A stretch of 5,812 nt of DNA. Origin: Streptococcaceae bacterium (GTDB lineage Bacteria; Bacillota; Bacilli; Lactobacillales; Streptococcaceae). Positions within the stretch are counted from its first letter, which is position 1, and every line of letters starts with the position of its first letter. Of this stretch, positions 1 to 5,812 are shown piece by piece. The stretch is from positions 1 to 5,812 of the forward strand of contig CADFQU010000069.1 in the NCBI GenBank assembly GCA_902836505.1. Reading direction: 5' to 3'. Made by a program: the position numbers and the translations under genes. The notes beneath the pieces are model-generated. The model did not search any database and was not told the DNA's origin. It saw only the letters and a list, made by a program, of their open reading frames with translations.

Positions 1-18
1 AAAGGGCCTTCTTCTCAT
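1..18 (-). CDS. Possible start of a further operon gene, cut by the window edge
   Basis: An ATG at 18-16 on the minus strand is followed by AGA AGA AGG CCC TTT (M-R-R-R-P-F) and runs off the window. It lies 12 bases after the asp5 stop codon. It is preceded by AAGGA at 30-26, a reasonable ribosome binding site with a 7-base spacer. Close spacing and same strand would fit continuation of the operon. Six codons are too few to identify a product, and the reading frame could close just outside the window, so this is a pointer rather than a gene call. Confidence 0.25.
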
Positions 19-30
19 TTCCCTATCCTT

Positions 31-255
31 CTAAGCCCGAGCAAGTAGCAGATAGATTAACAAGACTAAAAAGAAGAGGACACTAACGATCAAGGTCGCT
101 AGCTTCATCCCTCGACGGGCTAGCCAATAGTTTGGCTTCCCTAAGTTACTGGTCGCATCTGTTGACAGTGATTGTTGTTGACGAGGTTGAAACAGCACCA
201 ACAAGATTAGACTGATCGATAGAAGGAACATCAGCACAACAAATAGCATTTCCAT
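31..255 (-). CDS. asp5: Asp5, SecG-like accessory Sec membrane protein
   Basis: This 74-residue protein has two hydrophobic segments, about residues 4-22 and 52-72. They are joined by a polar loop containing LFQPRQQQSLS and an ARRG motif at 46-49. That is the SecG plan: helix, a loop that in SecG reads LLQ...GLS, an RG just before the second helix. In the accessory Sec system of S. gordonii, Asp5 is needed for export of the SRR adhesin and is viewed as the SecG counterpart beside SecY2 and Asp4. The ATG at 255 is chosen because GGAGG sits 5 bases upstream. The frame is open further upstream into asp4 (to an ATG at 324), but that extension is polar, lacks a supported site and would add 23 residues unlike SecG. 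An in-frame ATG two codons later (249) is a minor alternative. The gene starts one base after the asp4 stop, so translation is probably coupled. Assignment combines topology, loop motif and synteny. Confidence 0.85.
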   Translation of the reverse strand: MEMLFVVLMFLLSISLILLVLFQPRQQQSLSTDATSNLGKPNYWLARRGMKLATLIVSVLFFLVLLIYLLLARA

Positions 256-256
256 C

Positions 257-445
257 TTATCCTCCAAAAACTCGGAAAAGGGTGAGCAGTACCCCCAACA
301 AGATAACGAGACCGATAACAACATTTAAAGTCAGGTTGACTTTTTCCGAGCGGGTTGCTTTTTCTTTTTCTGCGGATCGTCGCTTCAGAGCATTCATTCG
401 TCCTTCTACTTCTTTATAGAACAAGTCCTTCTTCTGATCAGGCAT
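257..445 (-). CDS. asp4: Asp4, SecE-like accessory Sec membrane protein
   Basis: This 62-residue protein has a charged, probably helical cytoplasmic N-terminal part (MPDQKKDLFYKEVEGRM, then KRRSAEKEK at 21-29). A single hydrophobic segment follows at about 39-59, and the protein ends in FGG. One amphipathic helix followed by one membrane helix is the plan of bacterial SecE. In S. gordonii, Asp4 is required for SRR adhesin export and is considered the SecE analogue working with SecY2 and Asp5. Two starts are possible: GTG at 454 (65 residues) and ATG at 445. I prefer the ATG because AGGTGA at 456-451 lies 5 bases before it, and because the GTG would itself fall inside that binding site. The ATG overlaps the gtfB end by 8 bases (ATGCCTGA), and the TAA stop is one base from the asp5 start. 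Identity rests on size, topology and operon position; sequence motifs in SecE-like proteins are weak. Confidence 0.85.
   Translation of the reverse strand: MPDQKKDLFYKEVEGRMNALKRRSAEKEKATRSEKVNLTLNVVIGLVILLGVLLTLFRVFGG
261..265 (-). promoter_or_regulatory. Ribosome binding site of asp5
   Basis: GGAGG lies 5 bases before the asp5 ATG at 255. The bases also belong to the last two glycine codons (GGA GGA) of asp4, so the asp4 C-terminus and the asp5 initiation signal share sequence. This site decides the asp5 start against the longer upstream reading frame. Confidence 0.8.
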
Positions 446-1793
446 TTCTATCACCTATCCCTTCTTGGAATCTCGAACGGAATACTTCCTGTTCGATCGC
501 ATTAGACTGTGCAATTTGATTTGAAACTGCGTGTCGATAGTTCTCTATTGATTGATAAATTTCTTTAATACGTGCTACGAGTTTGTCTTTTTCTCCTTGC
601 CTAAAGACATTTTCTTGAGCAAGATAAGGAGGGGCATGTAAGGTCTGTTCAAAGCCAAGGATTAGCTGTTGGTGCTCAAAGGCCTTGCGAACAATCCCTT
701 GTACCTCCCCAAAATGATTGATGTCTAGATAGATACTAGATTGGTGAAGGAGCTCCTTGATCCGCTCCTGGCTAATATTCTGATACAGGACCAAATTGGG
801 GTAGCGGACTAGAGACATGAGCTCTGGAGACATTTCTGTCACTGCAGCAACTCGGAAGGTCACATCCGGTAATTGCTCTAGCAAATAAGGTAAGGCTTCA
901 ATTTGATCTGAATTTGTTAATACAAAAGCATCCTTACGAACATCATCTTTGATTACAAAATCATAGATATAACCAAGAGGGGCAAAAAAGCCCTGTTGCT
1001 CTGGTGATACCAACTGTAGAGCACGGAGATAGGTCTCCCTTTGAGGGATGAAGATCTTCTTCGTCCGTATATCTGGACTGTTTAGGATGAGTTGCATATT
1101 GCCTGGCAGACTATCCCGTAATGGCTCTTGCCAAACCAAGACATCTCGGCCTACCAGCCCCATTTTGCCGAGTTGCAAACTCAAAGCAAAAGACTGAGCC
1201 AGTGTATTGAAAAGGACCTGATCTAACGTAAATCCTCGGTATTGGACATAAAAGACATAGAAATCTAGTCGATTTTTAAAGATACGCATAGGCTCCTGGT
1301 CCAGTGTCAAGATCAGATCACCAGTTTGATGATTTTCTGTCAGGCGTTCAACTTCTTCTTCGAAGTAGGTGGTTAACAAAGGATTGCCCTGACCATCACA
1401 GCTGGTTACCGCTATTTTACGACCATACTGATCATAGCGATCCACTGTCCTTACTTGTCCCTCTTGATTGAACCACTCTACCCGCTCAACGATTCGCTTA
1501 TGAGTCGCTCCTTGGTAATAGATACGCGCTTTTTCTTGGCCATAATAGGAAATCCGCCCACCAGATGCATCTCCAGTGATTTCCCAAAAATCAGGGACTA
1601 AAATTTCGTTAAAGAAGCGCCCCCTTTTTTCACCTGTTGGTCGACCTAAAAAGTACAGAAAAGGCGACTCCACTCCATCAGGTAAAAAACCATTTGGTTC
1701 CAAGACGATTGTTGGATGCGTGTAACCTGCTCTTTGTAAAGAATAGAGCAGGTCTTGGCTTTCGCGCGAAAACCGATCAAACACGTTCAGCAT
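438..1793 (-). CDS. gtfB: GtfB, GtfA-stabilising co-glycosyltransferase (acceptor binding)
   Basis: This 451-residue cytoplasmic protein is the non-catalytic partner of the SRR-adhesin O-GlcNAc transferase (Gtf2 in S. parasanguinis). In the characterised family, GtfB binds the Ser-rich acceptor and stabilises GtfA in a heterotetramer. The N-terminus (MLNVFDRFSRESQDLLYSL, then GFLPDGVESPF at 35-45) fits the family. Residues about 80-200 form a beta-rich insertion, including three elements with 12-residue period (F-N-x-x-G at 108, Y-D-x-x-G at 120, C-D-x-x-G at 132). The C-terminal half is a decayed GT-B fold. Where GtfA has the E-x7-E motif, GtfB has DINHFGEVQGIVRKAFE (357-373), which does not match, consistent with loss of catalysis. 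The length is normal for the family. The ATG at 1793 has an excellent binding site and overlaps gtfA by 17 bases; the TGA stop overlaps asp4 by 8. Equal synthesis with GtfA through coupling is inferred. The symbol is not to be confused with glucosyltransferase gtfB of S. mutans. Confidence 0.92.
   Translation of the reverse strand: MLNVFDRFSRESQDLLYSLQRAGYTHPTIVLEPNGFLPDGVESPFLYFLGRPTGEKRGRFFNEILVPDFWEITGDASGGRISYYGQEKARIYYQGATHKRIVERVEWFNQEGQVRTVDRYDQYGRKIAVTSCDGQGNPLLTTYFEEEVERLTENHQTGDLILTLDQEPMRIFKNRLDFYVFYVQYRGFTLDQVLFNTLAQSFALSLQLGKMGLVGRDVLVWQEPLRDSLPGNMQLILNSPDIRTKKIFIPQRETYLRALQLVSPEQQGFFAPLGYIYDFVIKDDVRKDAFVLTNSDQIEALPYLLEQLPDVTFRVAAVTEMSPELMSLVRYPNLVLYQNISQERIKELLHQSSIYLDINHFGEVQGIVRKAFEHQQLILGFEQTLHAPPYLAQENVFRQGEKDKLVARIKEIYQSIENYRHAVSNQIAQSNAIEQEVFRSRFQEGIGDRNA
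451..456 (-). promoter_or_regulatory. Ribosome binding site of asp4
   Basis: AGGTGA lies 5 bases before the ATG at 445, within the final codons of gtfB. The alternative GTG start (454-452) lies inside this element. That alternative would have to use the weaker AAGGG at about 463-459, so the ATG is favoured but not proven. Confidence 0.6.
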
Positions 1794-3291
1794 GGGTCAC
1801 CTCCTCAATCAATTGAGTCCAAGTTTTTTCAACCTTACTGGTTAGAAAATCTTCTGCACGCGCATAAGATGCTTGACGCATGGAAGTCATCTTTTGACTC
1901 TGGTATAGCAAGCAGATCATTTCAGCAAAGGACCTCGCTATCCTATCCACAACCTGGTCTGGTTCAGTCGGAAGCAGGTAGCCATTTTCCCCATCTCTAA
2001 CAAAGTTCTGATTGCCATAAGGTACATCAAAGCCAATGATTGGAAGACCAGAACCAATCGCCTCCATCAAGGTTAGACCAAAGCCTTCACTAGTTGAAGC
2101 CGAAAGATAGACTTCATAATCTTTGTAAATAGCAGTCAAATCCATATGGCCTTTAAGCTGGATATAGTCCGTCGCTCCTAACTCTTCAATCAGAGACCGC
2201 AGTTTTTCTTCCTCTCCGCCTTTTCCATAAATATCAAATGAGAGAGCTGGTAGCTCTTTTTTTGCTTCAACAACTGCTCGTACTAACCAGTCGATGTGTT
2301 TTTCTGTTGCCAGACGCGAAGCAGTCATCAAAGAAAAAGGTTTACGAGAGTCGTTTTGCGGTAGACTGGCGAGACTTCCTACCGGAATGGTGTAGATAGC
2401 AGGAGTATGAGGGGTATATTTGGCGAATTGCGCTGCTAAAACTTCCTTTTGGCGATCTGTCGCGACAATAAAGAAGTCCACCTTGTCCGCATTGGTAAAT
2501 TGGTAATCGTAATAATTGTTCCACAAAATATATTGATCATCGGTATGATTGACACTATAGTGCTCCGCATGGACCACGACTCCTAGACGAGCTTTTTGGG
2601 CCTCTTCAAAAATAGGTTGGCCGATATCAGTCTCCCGATCCAGAATCACCAGATCTTGTTTGGTCAAGTTAAGACTTTGCATGAAGTAGCGGATCAATTC
2701 CTGCCGGCCCAGGAGATAACGATCTGGGAAACGGTAAATCTCCTGACCATCTGCCACCTGCATCCGATAGGCCACACTTCCGTCTTCATTGTAGAAACGT
2801 CGTTCAATCAAATGGGCTTGATTATTTTTGGGGATAAAGTACTCTGTACAGTAGCGAGCATAGGAAAAGTAGTCCTTTCTGACTAGGATCCCTCTGGAGA
2901 CATACTCACAGCGCTCCACATAAGGACTCTTTTCGTCCCGAAGATAGCAAGTCAAAAAACTGTCCTGGTCTTCGTAGAAATAGCGCCTCACCTTCTCCTT
3001 AGTCTCTTCTCGCGTTGGCTTCCCAGCGAACCCAGCCAAGACTTGAGCGATTGTGTAAGTCGTTGGCGCAATTTTGATATCTGTAAAATGGCTGTAGAGC
3101 CATATGATTTCATGATCTTTAAATCCAATATTCTCTGTTAAGTGTTGAATATTGTCTGCTAATATCATATCCATAAAAATAAATTTTGCAGGTTCTTGGA
3201 TCTGTCGTAGCAACTTGGCCCGATAGGCTTGTGCATACTCGACGCCACTACTGGCCCATCCAATCCCAAGATTGATATTGTATACTGTCAT
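1777..3291 (-). CDS. gtfA: GtfA, O-GlcNAc transferase of the SRR adhesin (GT4 family)
   Basis: GtfA (Gtf1) is the catalytic subunit that moves N-acetylglucosamine from UDP-GlcNAc to Ser/Thr of the SRR adhesin in the cytoplasm before export. The 504-residue protein opens with the glycine-rich GT-B loop INLGIGWASSGVEYA (6-20). An inserted beta-rich domain (DUF1975 type) covers about 70-205 and contains FYNEDGSVAY (166-175). The GT-B core then continues with LVILDRE (214-220), VVVHAEH (238-244), SRLATEK with R326 and K331 (nucleotide-sugar phosphate contacts in GT4 enzymes), and SEGFGLTLME holding the E402-x7-E410 pair. All expected catalytic motifs are present, and the length is usual for the family. 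The ATG at 3291 is chosen because MTVYNINLGIGWASSG is the family N-terminus and GAGG precedes it by 4 bases. A TTG at 3321 would add ten unsupported residues inside secA2. The gene starts 10 bases after secA2 and overlaps gtfB by 17 bases, fitting the obligate GtfA-GtfB complex. The symbol is shared with unrelated sucrose phosphorylase gtfA of streptococci. Confidence 0.96.
   Translation of the reverse strand: MTVYNINLGIGWASSGVEYAQAYRAKLLRQIQEPAKFIFMDMILADNIQHLTENIGFKDHEIIWLYSHFTDIKIAPTTYTIAQVLAGFAGKPTREETKEKVRRYFYEDQDSFLTCYLRDEKSPYVERCEYVSRGILVRKDYFSYARYCTEYFIPKNNQAHLIERRFYNEDGSVAYRMQVADGQEIYRFPDRYLLGRQELIRYFMQSLNLTKQDLVILDRETDIGQPIFEEAQKARLGVVVHAEHYSVNHTDDQYILWNNYYDYQFTNADKVDFFIVATDRQKEVLAAQFAKYTPHTPAIYTIPVGSLASLPQNDSRKPFSLMTASRLATEKHIDWLVRAVVEAKKELPALSFDIYGKGGEEEKLRSLIEELGATDYIQLKGHMDLTAIYKDYEVYLSASTSEGFGLTLMEAIGSGLPIIGFDVPYGNQNFVRDGENGYLLPTEPDQVVDRIARSFAEMICLLYQSQKMTSMRQASYARAEDFLTSKVEKTWTQLIEEVTHAERV
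1797..1806 (-). promoter_or_regulatory. Very strong ribosome binding site of gtfB
   Basis: GAGGAGGTGA on the minus strand is an almost full-length match to the anti-Shine-Dalgarno sequence, and its AGGAGG core is 6 bases from the ATG at 1793. It lies inside the last codons of gtfA and is the strongest such site in the window. It should let gtfB be translated well even without ribosomes arriving from gtfA. Confidence 0.9.
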
Positions 3292-3295
3292 AAAT

Positions 3296-3301
3296 CCTCT
3301 T
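3296..3301 (-). promoter_or_regulatory. Ribosome binding site of gtfA
   Basis: AAGAGG sits directly after the secA2 stop codon (3304-3302) and 4 bases before the ATG at 3291. The spacer is slightly short. It supports the MTVYN start over the upstream in-frame TTG at 3321, which lies within secA2. Confidence 0.65.
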
Positions 3302-5677
3302 TTATGGGAAATATAGGACAATTTCCCCTTTTGTATTGATTTCTACTCGACTGAGTAAGAGATTGCGAACCATCTGCTCTTTTGCCAAAGCCTTCATCCG
3401 ATCAAAAGACAAAGAGGCTTCTCGGTAAAATTCGACCAGTGGATTCTTTTGACTGGCGTACTGACCAGACAAAGCCACACGTAATTGTTGCAAATAATCC
3501 ACTTGTTCCACCCAATTTTCGTCAATAGCCTTTAAGAGCACCATCCGTTGAAACTGAGCAATTACCTCATCGGATTCCAGCCTTTGATATTTAGCCAGCA
3601 ACTCAGAGCGGGCTAGCTCCCAGAGAAAATCCTCTTTTGCCTGCTTGGAAGGAAAAGCTTGATGGATCTGAGCAGGATCAACCTGATAACTGATATGATC
3701 TAAAATATAGTGATAGAAGGCAATCGGGTCTTGATACTTCTTATTTTTAGCCACTTGGGCAAACACTTCCCGAGCAATTTTCTCGATCAGTCCGTCCAAA
3801 CGTCTGTCCAGTCTAATCAACCGTTCCCGTTCCTTATAAACCAAATCACGCTGAATGTTCATGCTCTCTGCAAACTCTAAGGTCAAGCGACGACTAGCTT
3901 GCGCAGCACTTTCACTCGCATCCTGGGCTTGAGCGACGATGCGCTGGTACTTTCTCCGAGTTAGAGGTTTGGCTTCTTGAAGTCGATCCTCTACGTCGTA
4001 ATCTTGATAGCTATCTTGGATCCAGTTTGGACCCCAGTGTTTGATTAAATCATCCTCCAGCGAGACAAAAAACTTGGTTTTTCCAGGGTCTCCTTGACGT
4101 CCTGATCGTCCTCGAATCTGGAGATCTATCCGGCGATTCATCATCCGCTCCGTCCCGACGACAACCAGGCCACCTAAGGCAGCTACACCCTGCCCTAATT
4201 TGATATCTGTCCCCCGACCTGCCATCGAGGTTGCAACGGTCACTGCACCTTTTTGACCAGATTCAGCAATAATCTGTGCTTCACGAGAAGCCTTGTTGGC
4301 ATTCAACAGATTATGGGGAATTCCTTCACGGAGGAGAAGGTTTGAGTACAAGACAGACATCTCAACCGAACCGGCAAAGATTAAAATCGGGTTTCCCTTT
4401 GCATGGACTTCTTTGATGTAGGCCATAGAGGCATAGACTTTTTCTGGCAAGGTCTGGTATATCTCATCTGGGAGATCCTGGCGGATTCGTTTGCGATTGG
4501 TTGGAATCTGAACTACTGACATGGCATAGGTCTCCAAAAATTCAGCTTCTGCAACCTTCCCGGTTCCCGTCATACCGCCAAGTTTTTGAAACATCTTGAA
4601 CAAGTTTTGATAAGTGATCGAAGCCATGACCCGTGTCTCTGGTGTCAAGGAAAGTCCTTCCTTAGCTTCGAGAGCCTGATGAAGTCCCCCTTGAAGGCGA
4701 GTCAATTCCATAAGACGACCCGTTGCTTGATCCAAAAGAACAAGTTCCTGTTCTCCTTTTTCATTCGAACGGACGACATAATCCTTGTCCCTTTTATAGT
4801 GTTGATGCGCTTGTAAAGCCAGACGAATATGGCGGACAAGATTAAGGTGCTGGGGATCATACAAATGCTGAAGGGATAGAAAAGTCTCGGCCACTGTTAC
4901 TCCTTTGGGGGTCAACCACACCTGTTTCTTGTCCCCATCGGCCTTGTATTCTTCTCCTTCTTTGAAGGTCCGAATCAAGGTATCTACAATCCCATATAGA
5001 TTGGACTGCACACGAGGCGAGCCAGAAATCACTAAGGGTGTTTGAGCACTATCCAGTAAGATCGAATCGATTTCATCTACAATCGCATAGTTCAAATTTG
5101 CTAGGAATTGACCATCAATAGAGGCGCTTAAATTTTCTGAAAGATAATCGAAGCCCAGGCTGCTATTGGTGGTATAGACAATGTCAGCTTGATAGAGCAA
5201 CCGCTTCTTAGCTGGGGAGAGTTCACTCTCAGTGTCCTGAAGTGGAACTCCGACCGTCAAACCTAGAAAACGATAAATCTTCCCCATTTCTTCCGCATCA
5301 CGAGTTGCCAGATAAGTATTGGGGGTAATCACCATAACTCCCTTCCCTTCTATAGCATTCAGGTAAGCTGGCATGGTTGCCGTTAGGGTCTTTCCTTCCC
5401 CAGTTTCCATCTCTGCAATATTTCCTTGGTGGAGAACGATAGCTCCCATGACTTGAACATCGTAAGGAAACATCCCCAAGACTCGCTGAGAGACTTCTCT
5501 CACGACTGCATAAGCTTCTGCTAGCAAATCGTCCAGTGTCTCCCCTTGTCGGAAACGACGGCGGAATTCCTCTGTCTTTTCTTGTAACTGCTGGTCTGTC
5601 AACTGGGACATTCGATCTTTCCAGCTATTCACCTCGTTTAAGATCTTTTTTATTTTTTTCAATTTTATAGAATTCAC
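3302..5677 (-). CDS. secA2: SecA2, accessory preprotein translocase ATPase
   Basis: SecA2 is the motor that drives glycosylated SRR adhesin through SecY2, helped by Asp1-3. The 791-residue protein keeps the SecA order. There is a Lys-rich N-terminus, then FPYDVQ (70-75, Q-motif area) and Walker A METGEGKT (90-97). Walker B is DEID (201-204), followed by the preprotein-binding domain at about 215-345. NBD2 contains GGMTGTG (367-373), [10 protein letters not shown] (483-492) and [12 protein letters not shown] (521-532). A helical scaffold/wing region ends with [12 protein letters not shown] (711-722) and KNPLVEF (744-750). It stops without the cysteine zinc-binding tail of housekeeping SecA, as expected of streptococcal SecA2. 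Several conserved motifs differ from SecA1 (DSAQTP for DEARTP, TSMAGRG for TNMAGRG). The GTG start is favoured: GAGGA precedes it, the frame has a TAG at 5701-5699, no ATG lies between that stop and the GTG, and the next ATG (5611) would remove the N-terminal helix. The neighbours asp3 and gtfA confirm SecA2 over SecA1. Confidence 0.96.
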   Translation of the reverse strand: MNSIKLKKIKKILNEVNSWKDRMSQLTDQQLQEKTEEFRRRFRQGETLDDLLAEAYAVVREVSQRVLGMFPYDVQVMGAIVLHQGNIAEMETGEGKTLTATMPAYLNAIEGKGVMVITPNTYLATRDAEEMGKIYRFLGLTVGVPLQDTESELSPAKKRLLYQADIVYTTNSSLGFDYLSENLSASIDGQFLANLNYAIVDEIDSILLDSAQTPLVISGSPRVQSNLYGIVDTLIRTFKEGEEYKADGDKKQVWLTPKGVTVAETFLSLQHLYDPQHLNLVRHIRLALQAHQHYKRDKDYVVRSNEKGEQELVLLDQATGRLMELTRLQGGLHQALEAKEGLSLTPETRVMASITYQNLFKMFQKLGGMTGTGKVAEAEFLETYAMSVVQIPTNRKRIRQDLPDEIYQTLPEKVYASMAYIKEVHAKGNPILIFAGSVEMSVLYSNLLLREGIPHNLLNANKASREAQIIAESGQKGAVTVATSMAGRGTDIKLGQGVAALGGLVVVGTERMMNRRIDLQIRGRSGRQGDPGKTKFFVSLEDDLIKHWGPNWIQDSYQDYDVEDRLQEAKPLTRRKYQRIVAQAQDASESAAQASRRLTLEFAESMNIQRDLVYKERERLIRLDRRLDGLIEKIAREVFAQVAKNKKYQDPIAFYHYILDHISYQVDPAQIHQAFPSKQAKEDFLWELARSELLAKYQRLESDEVIAQFQRMVLLKAIDENWVEQVDYLQQLRVALSGQYASQKNPLVEFYREASLSFDRMKALAKEQMVRNLLLSRVEINTKGEIVLYFP

Positions 5678-5681
5678 TAGG

Positions 5682-5686
5682 TCCTC
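5682..5686 (-). promoter_or_regulatory. Ribosome binding site of secA2
   Basis: GAGGA lies upstream of the GTG at 5677, with 5 bases between GAGG and the start codon. No in-frame ATG exists between this GTG and the upstream in-frame TAG, so the site supports the GTG as the true start. A GTG start may lower secA2 output relative to its neighbours. Confidence 0.7.
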
Positions 5687-5722
5687 ATTTACTGCAATCT
5701 ATTTGGTCCGTATCTGAATATC

Positions 5723-5812
5723 TCATTTTTCTGATGAAATCGATGAAATCGTGATATGGTGAAAGGTAAACTCTTGCATCCCAGCACTGAGGAGACGCAC
5801 TTGGTAAGAATA
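5723..5812 (-). CDS. asp3: Asp3, C-terminal end (5' part outside the window)
   Basis: The last 29 codons of a gene enter from the right edge. They read YSYQVRLLSAGMQEFTFHH followed by ITISSISSEK and a TGA stop at 5725-5723. The alternating polar/hydrophobic beta-strand pattern ending in a FTFHH segment fits, from memory, the end of the Sec-ASP3 family. The position directly upstream of secA2 is that of asp3 (gap3 in S. parasanguinis). Asp3 binds Asp1 and Asp2 in a cytoplasmic complex that acts with SecA2 in targeting and modifying the SRR adhesin. The other two frames here are open but carry no plausible protein. The tail contains a tandem nine-base repeat giving I-S-S-I-S-S. The identification rests largely on synteny because the fragment is short. 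Confidence 0.75.
   Translation of the reverse strand, partial: YSYQVRLLSAGMQEFTFHHITISSISSEK
5733..5750. repeat. Tandem 9-base repeat (GATGAAATC x2) in the asp3 tail
   Basis: GATGAAATC occurs twice head to tail on the plus strand, and the next base (5751) continues the period. On the coding strand it gives ATT TCA TCG ATT TCA TCA, Ile-Ser-Ser twice, just before the asp3 stop. The unit is a multiple of three, so copy-number change would keep the frame and only lengthen the C-terminal tail. Confidence 0.8.

Noticed and set aside
1..10. AAAGGGCCTT as half of a terminator after asp5
   Set aside because: It is not a true inverted repeat within the visible bases and has no following T-run; the window ends before this could be judged.
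31..324. Longer asp5 reading frame starting at an ATG at 324 (97 residues)
   Set aside because: The extra 23 residues lie wholly within asp4 in another frame and do not look like SecG; the start at 255 has a clear GGAGG at correct spacing.
1620..1630. A6G5 run in gtfB as a programmed frameshift site
   Set aside because: In the gtfB frame the codons read GAA AAA AGG GGG, which does not form a standard slippery heptamer, and gtfB is intact without any shift.
1755..2000. Plus-strand open frame across the gtfA-gtfB junction
   Set aside because: It is antisense to two well-supported genes and its translation has no domain-like features.
2342..2524. Second minus-strand frame of 60 codons inside gtfA
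   Set aside because: It is out of frame with gtfA, which is intact through this region; the Cys- and Ser-rich translation looks like a shadow.
2596..2886. Plus-strand open frame of 96 codons inside gtfA
   Set aside because: It lies opposite a strongly conserved glycosyltransferase gene, has no recognisable product, and stands alone on the plus strand.
3289..3321. gtfA start at TTG 3321
   Set aside because: It would add [10 protein letters not shown] ahead of the conserved family N-terminus; the ATG at 3291 has its own binding site.
4586..4816. Plus-strand open frame inside secA2
   Set aside because: Antisense shadow of the conserved SecA2 motor region.
5660..5700. Possible internal promoter before secA2 (TTGCAG ... 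TATAAA)
   Set aside because: The spacing is about 22 bases, too long for a sigma-70-type promoter, and the -10-like element falls inside the secA2 coding start.

Overview
The window is the downstream part of an accessory Sec (aSec, SecA2/SecY2-type) operon, with every gene on the minus strand. It most likely comes from an oral or mitis/sanguinis-group Streptococcus. The assignment rests on gene content and order: the end of asp3, then secA2, gtfA, gtfB, asp4 and asp5, matching the arrangement known from Streptococcus gordonii. The GtfA sequence also looks strongly streptococcal (N-terminus MTVYNINLGIGWASSGVEYA; HAEH and SEGFGLTLME motifs). Species cannot be fixed by eye.

Layout in transcription order (right to left): the last 29 codons of asp3 (5812-5723); a 45-base gap; secA2 with a GTG start (5677-3302); 10 bases; gtfA (3291-1777); gtfB (1793-438), overlapping gtfA by 17 bases; asp4 (445-257), overlapping gtfB by 8 bases; one base; asp5 (255-31). 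A possible further gene starts at base 18 and leaves the window at once (MRRRPF..., low confidence). No promoter or terminator is visible inside, so the window reads as the middle of a longer transcript. There is no stretch above 300 bases without a gene.

How the genes work together (established for the family): GtfA, stabilised and given acceptor specificity by its paralogue GtfB, adds N-acetylglucosamine to Ser/Thr residues of a serine-rich-repeat (SRR) adhesin in the cytoplasm. The Asp1-Asp2-Asp3 complex and the ATPase SecA2 then deliver the glycoprotein to the SecY2 channel. Asp4 and Asp5 are small membrane proteins resembling SecE and SecG and complete the translocon. The SRR substrate, secY2, asp1, asp2 and most of asp3 are not in the window and are expected upstream (above base 5812) or elsewhere in the locus.

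No new system was found. The points worth a second look are the very tight coupling of the distal genes, a chain of overlapping stop/start codons between asp3 and secA2, A-tracts at the secA2 start, a 12-residue periodic element in GtfB, and the possible extra gene after asp5.
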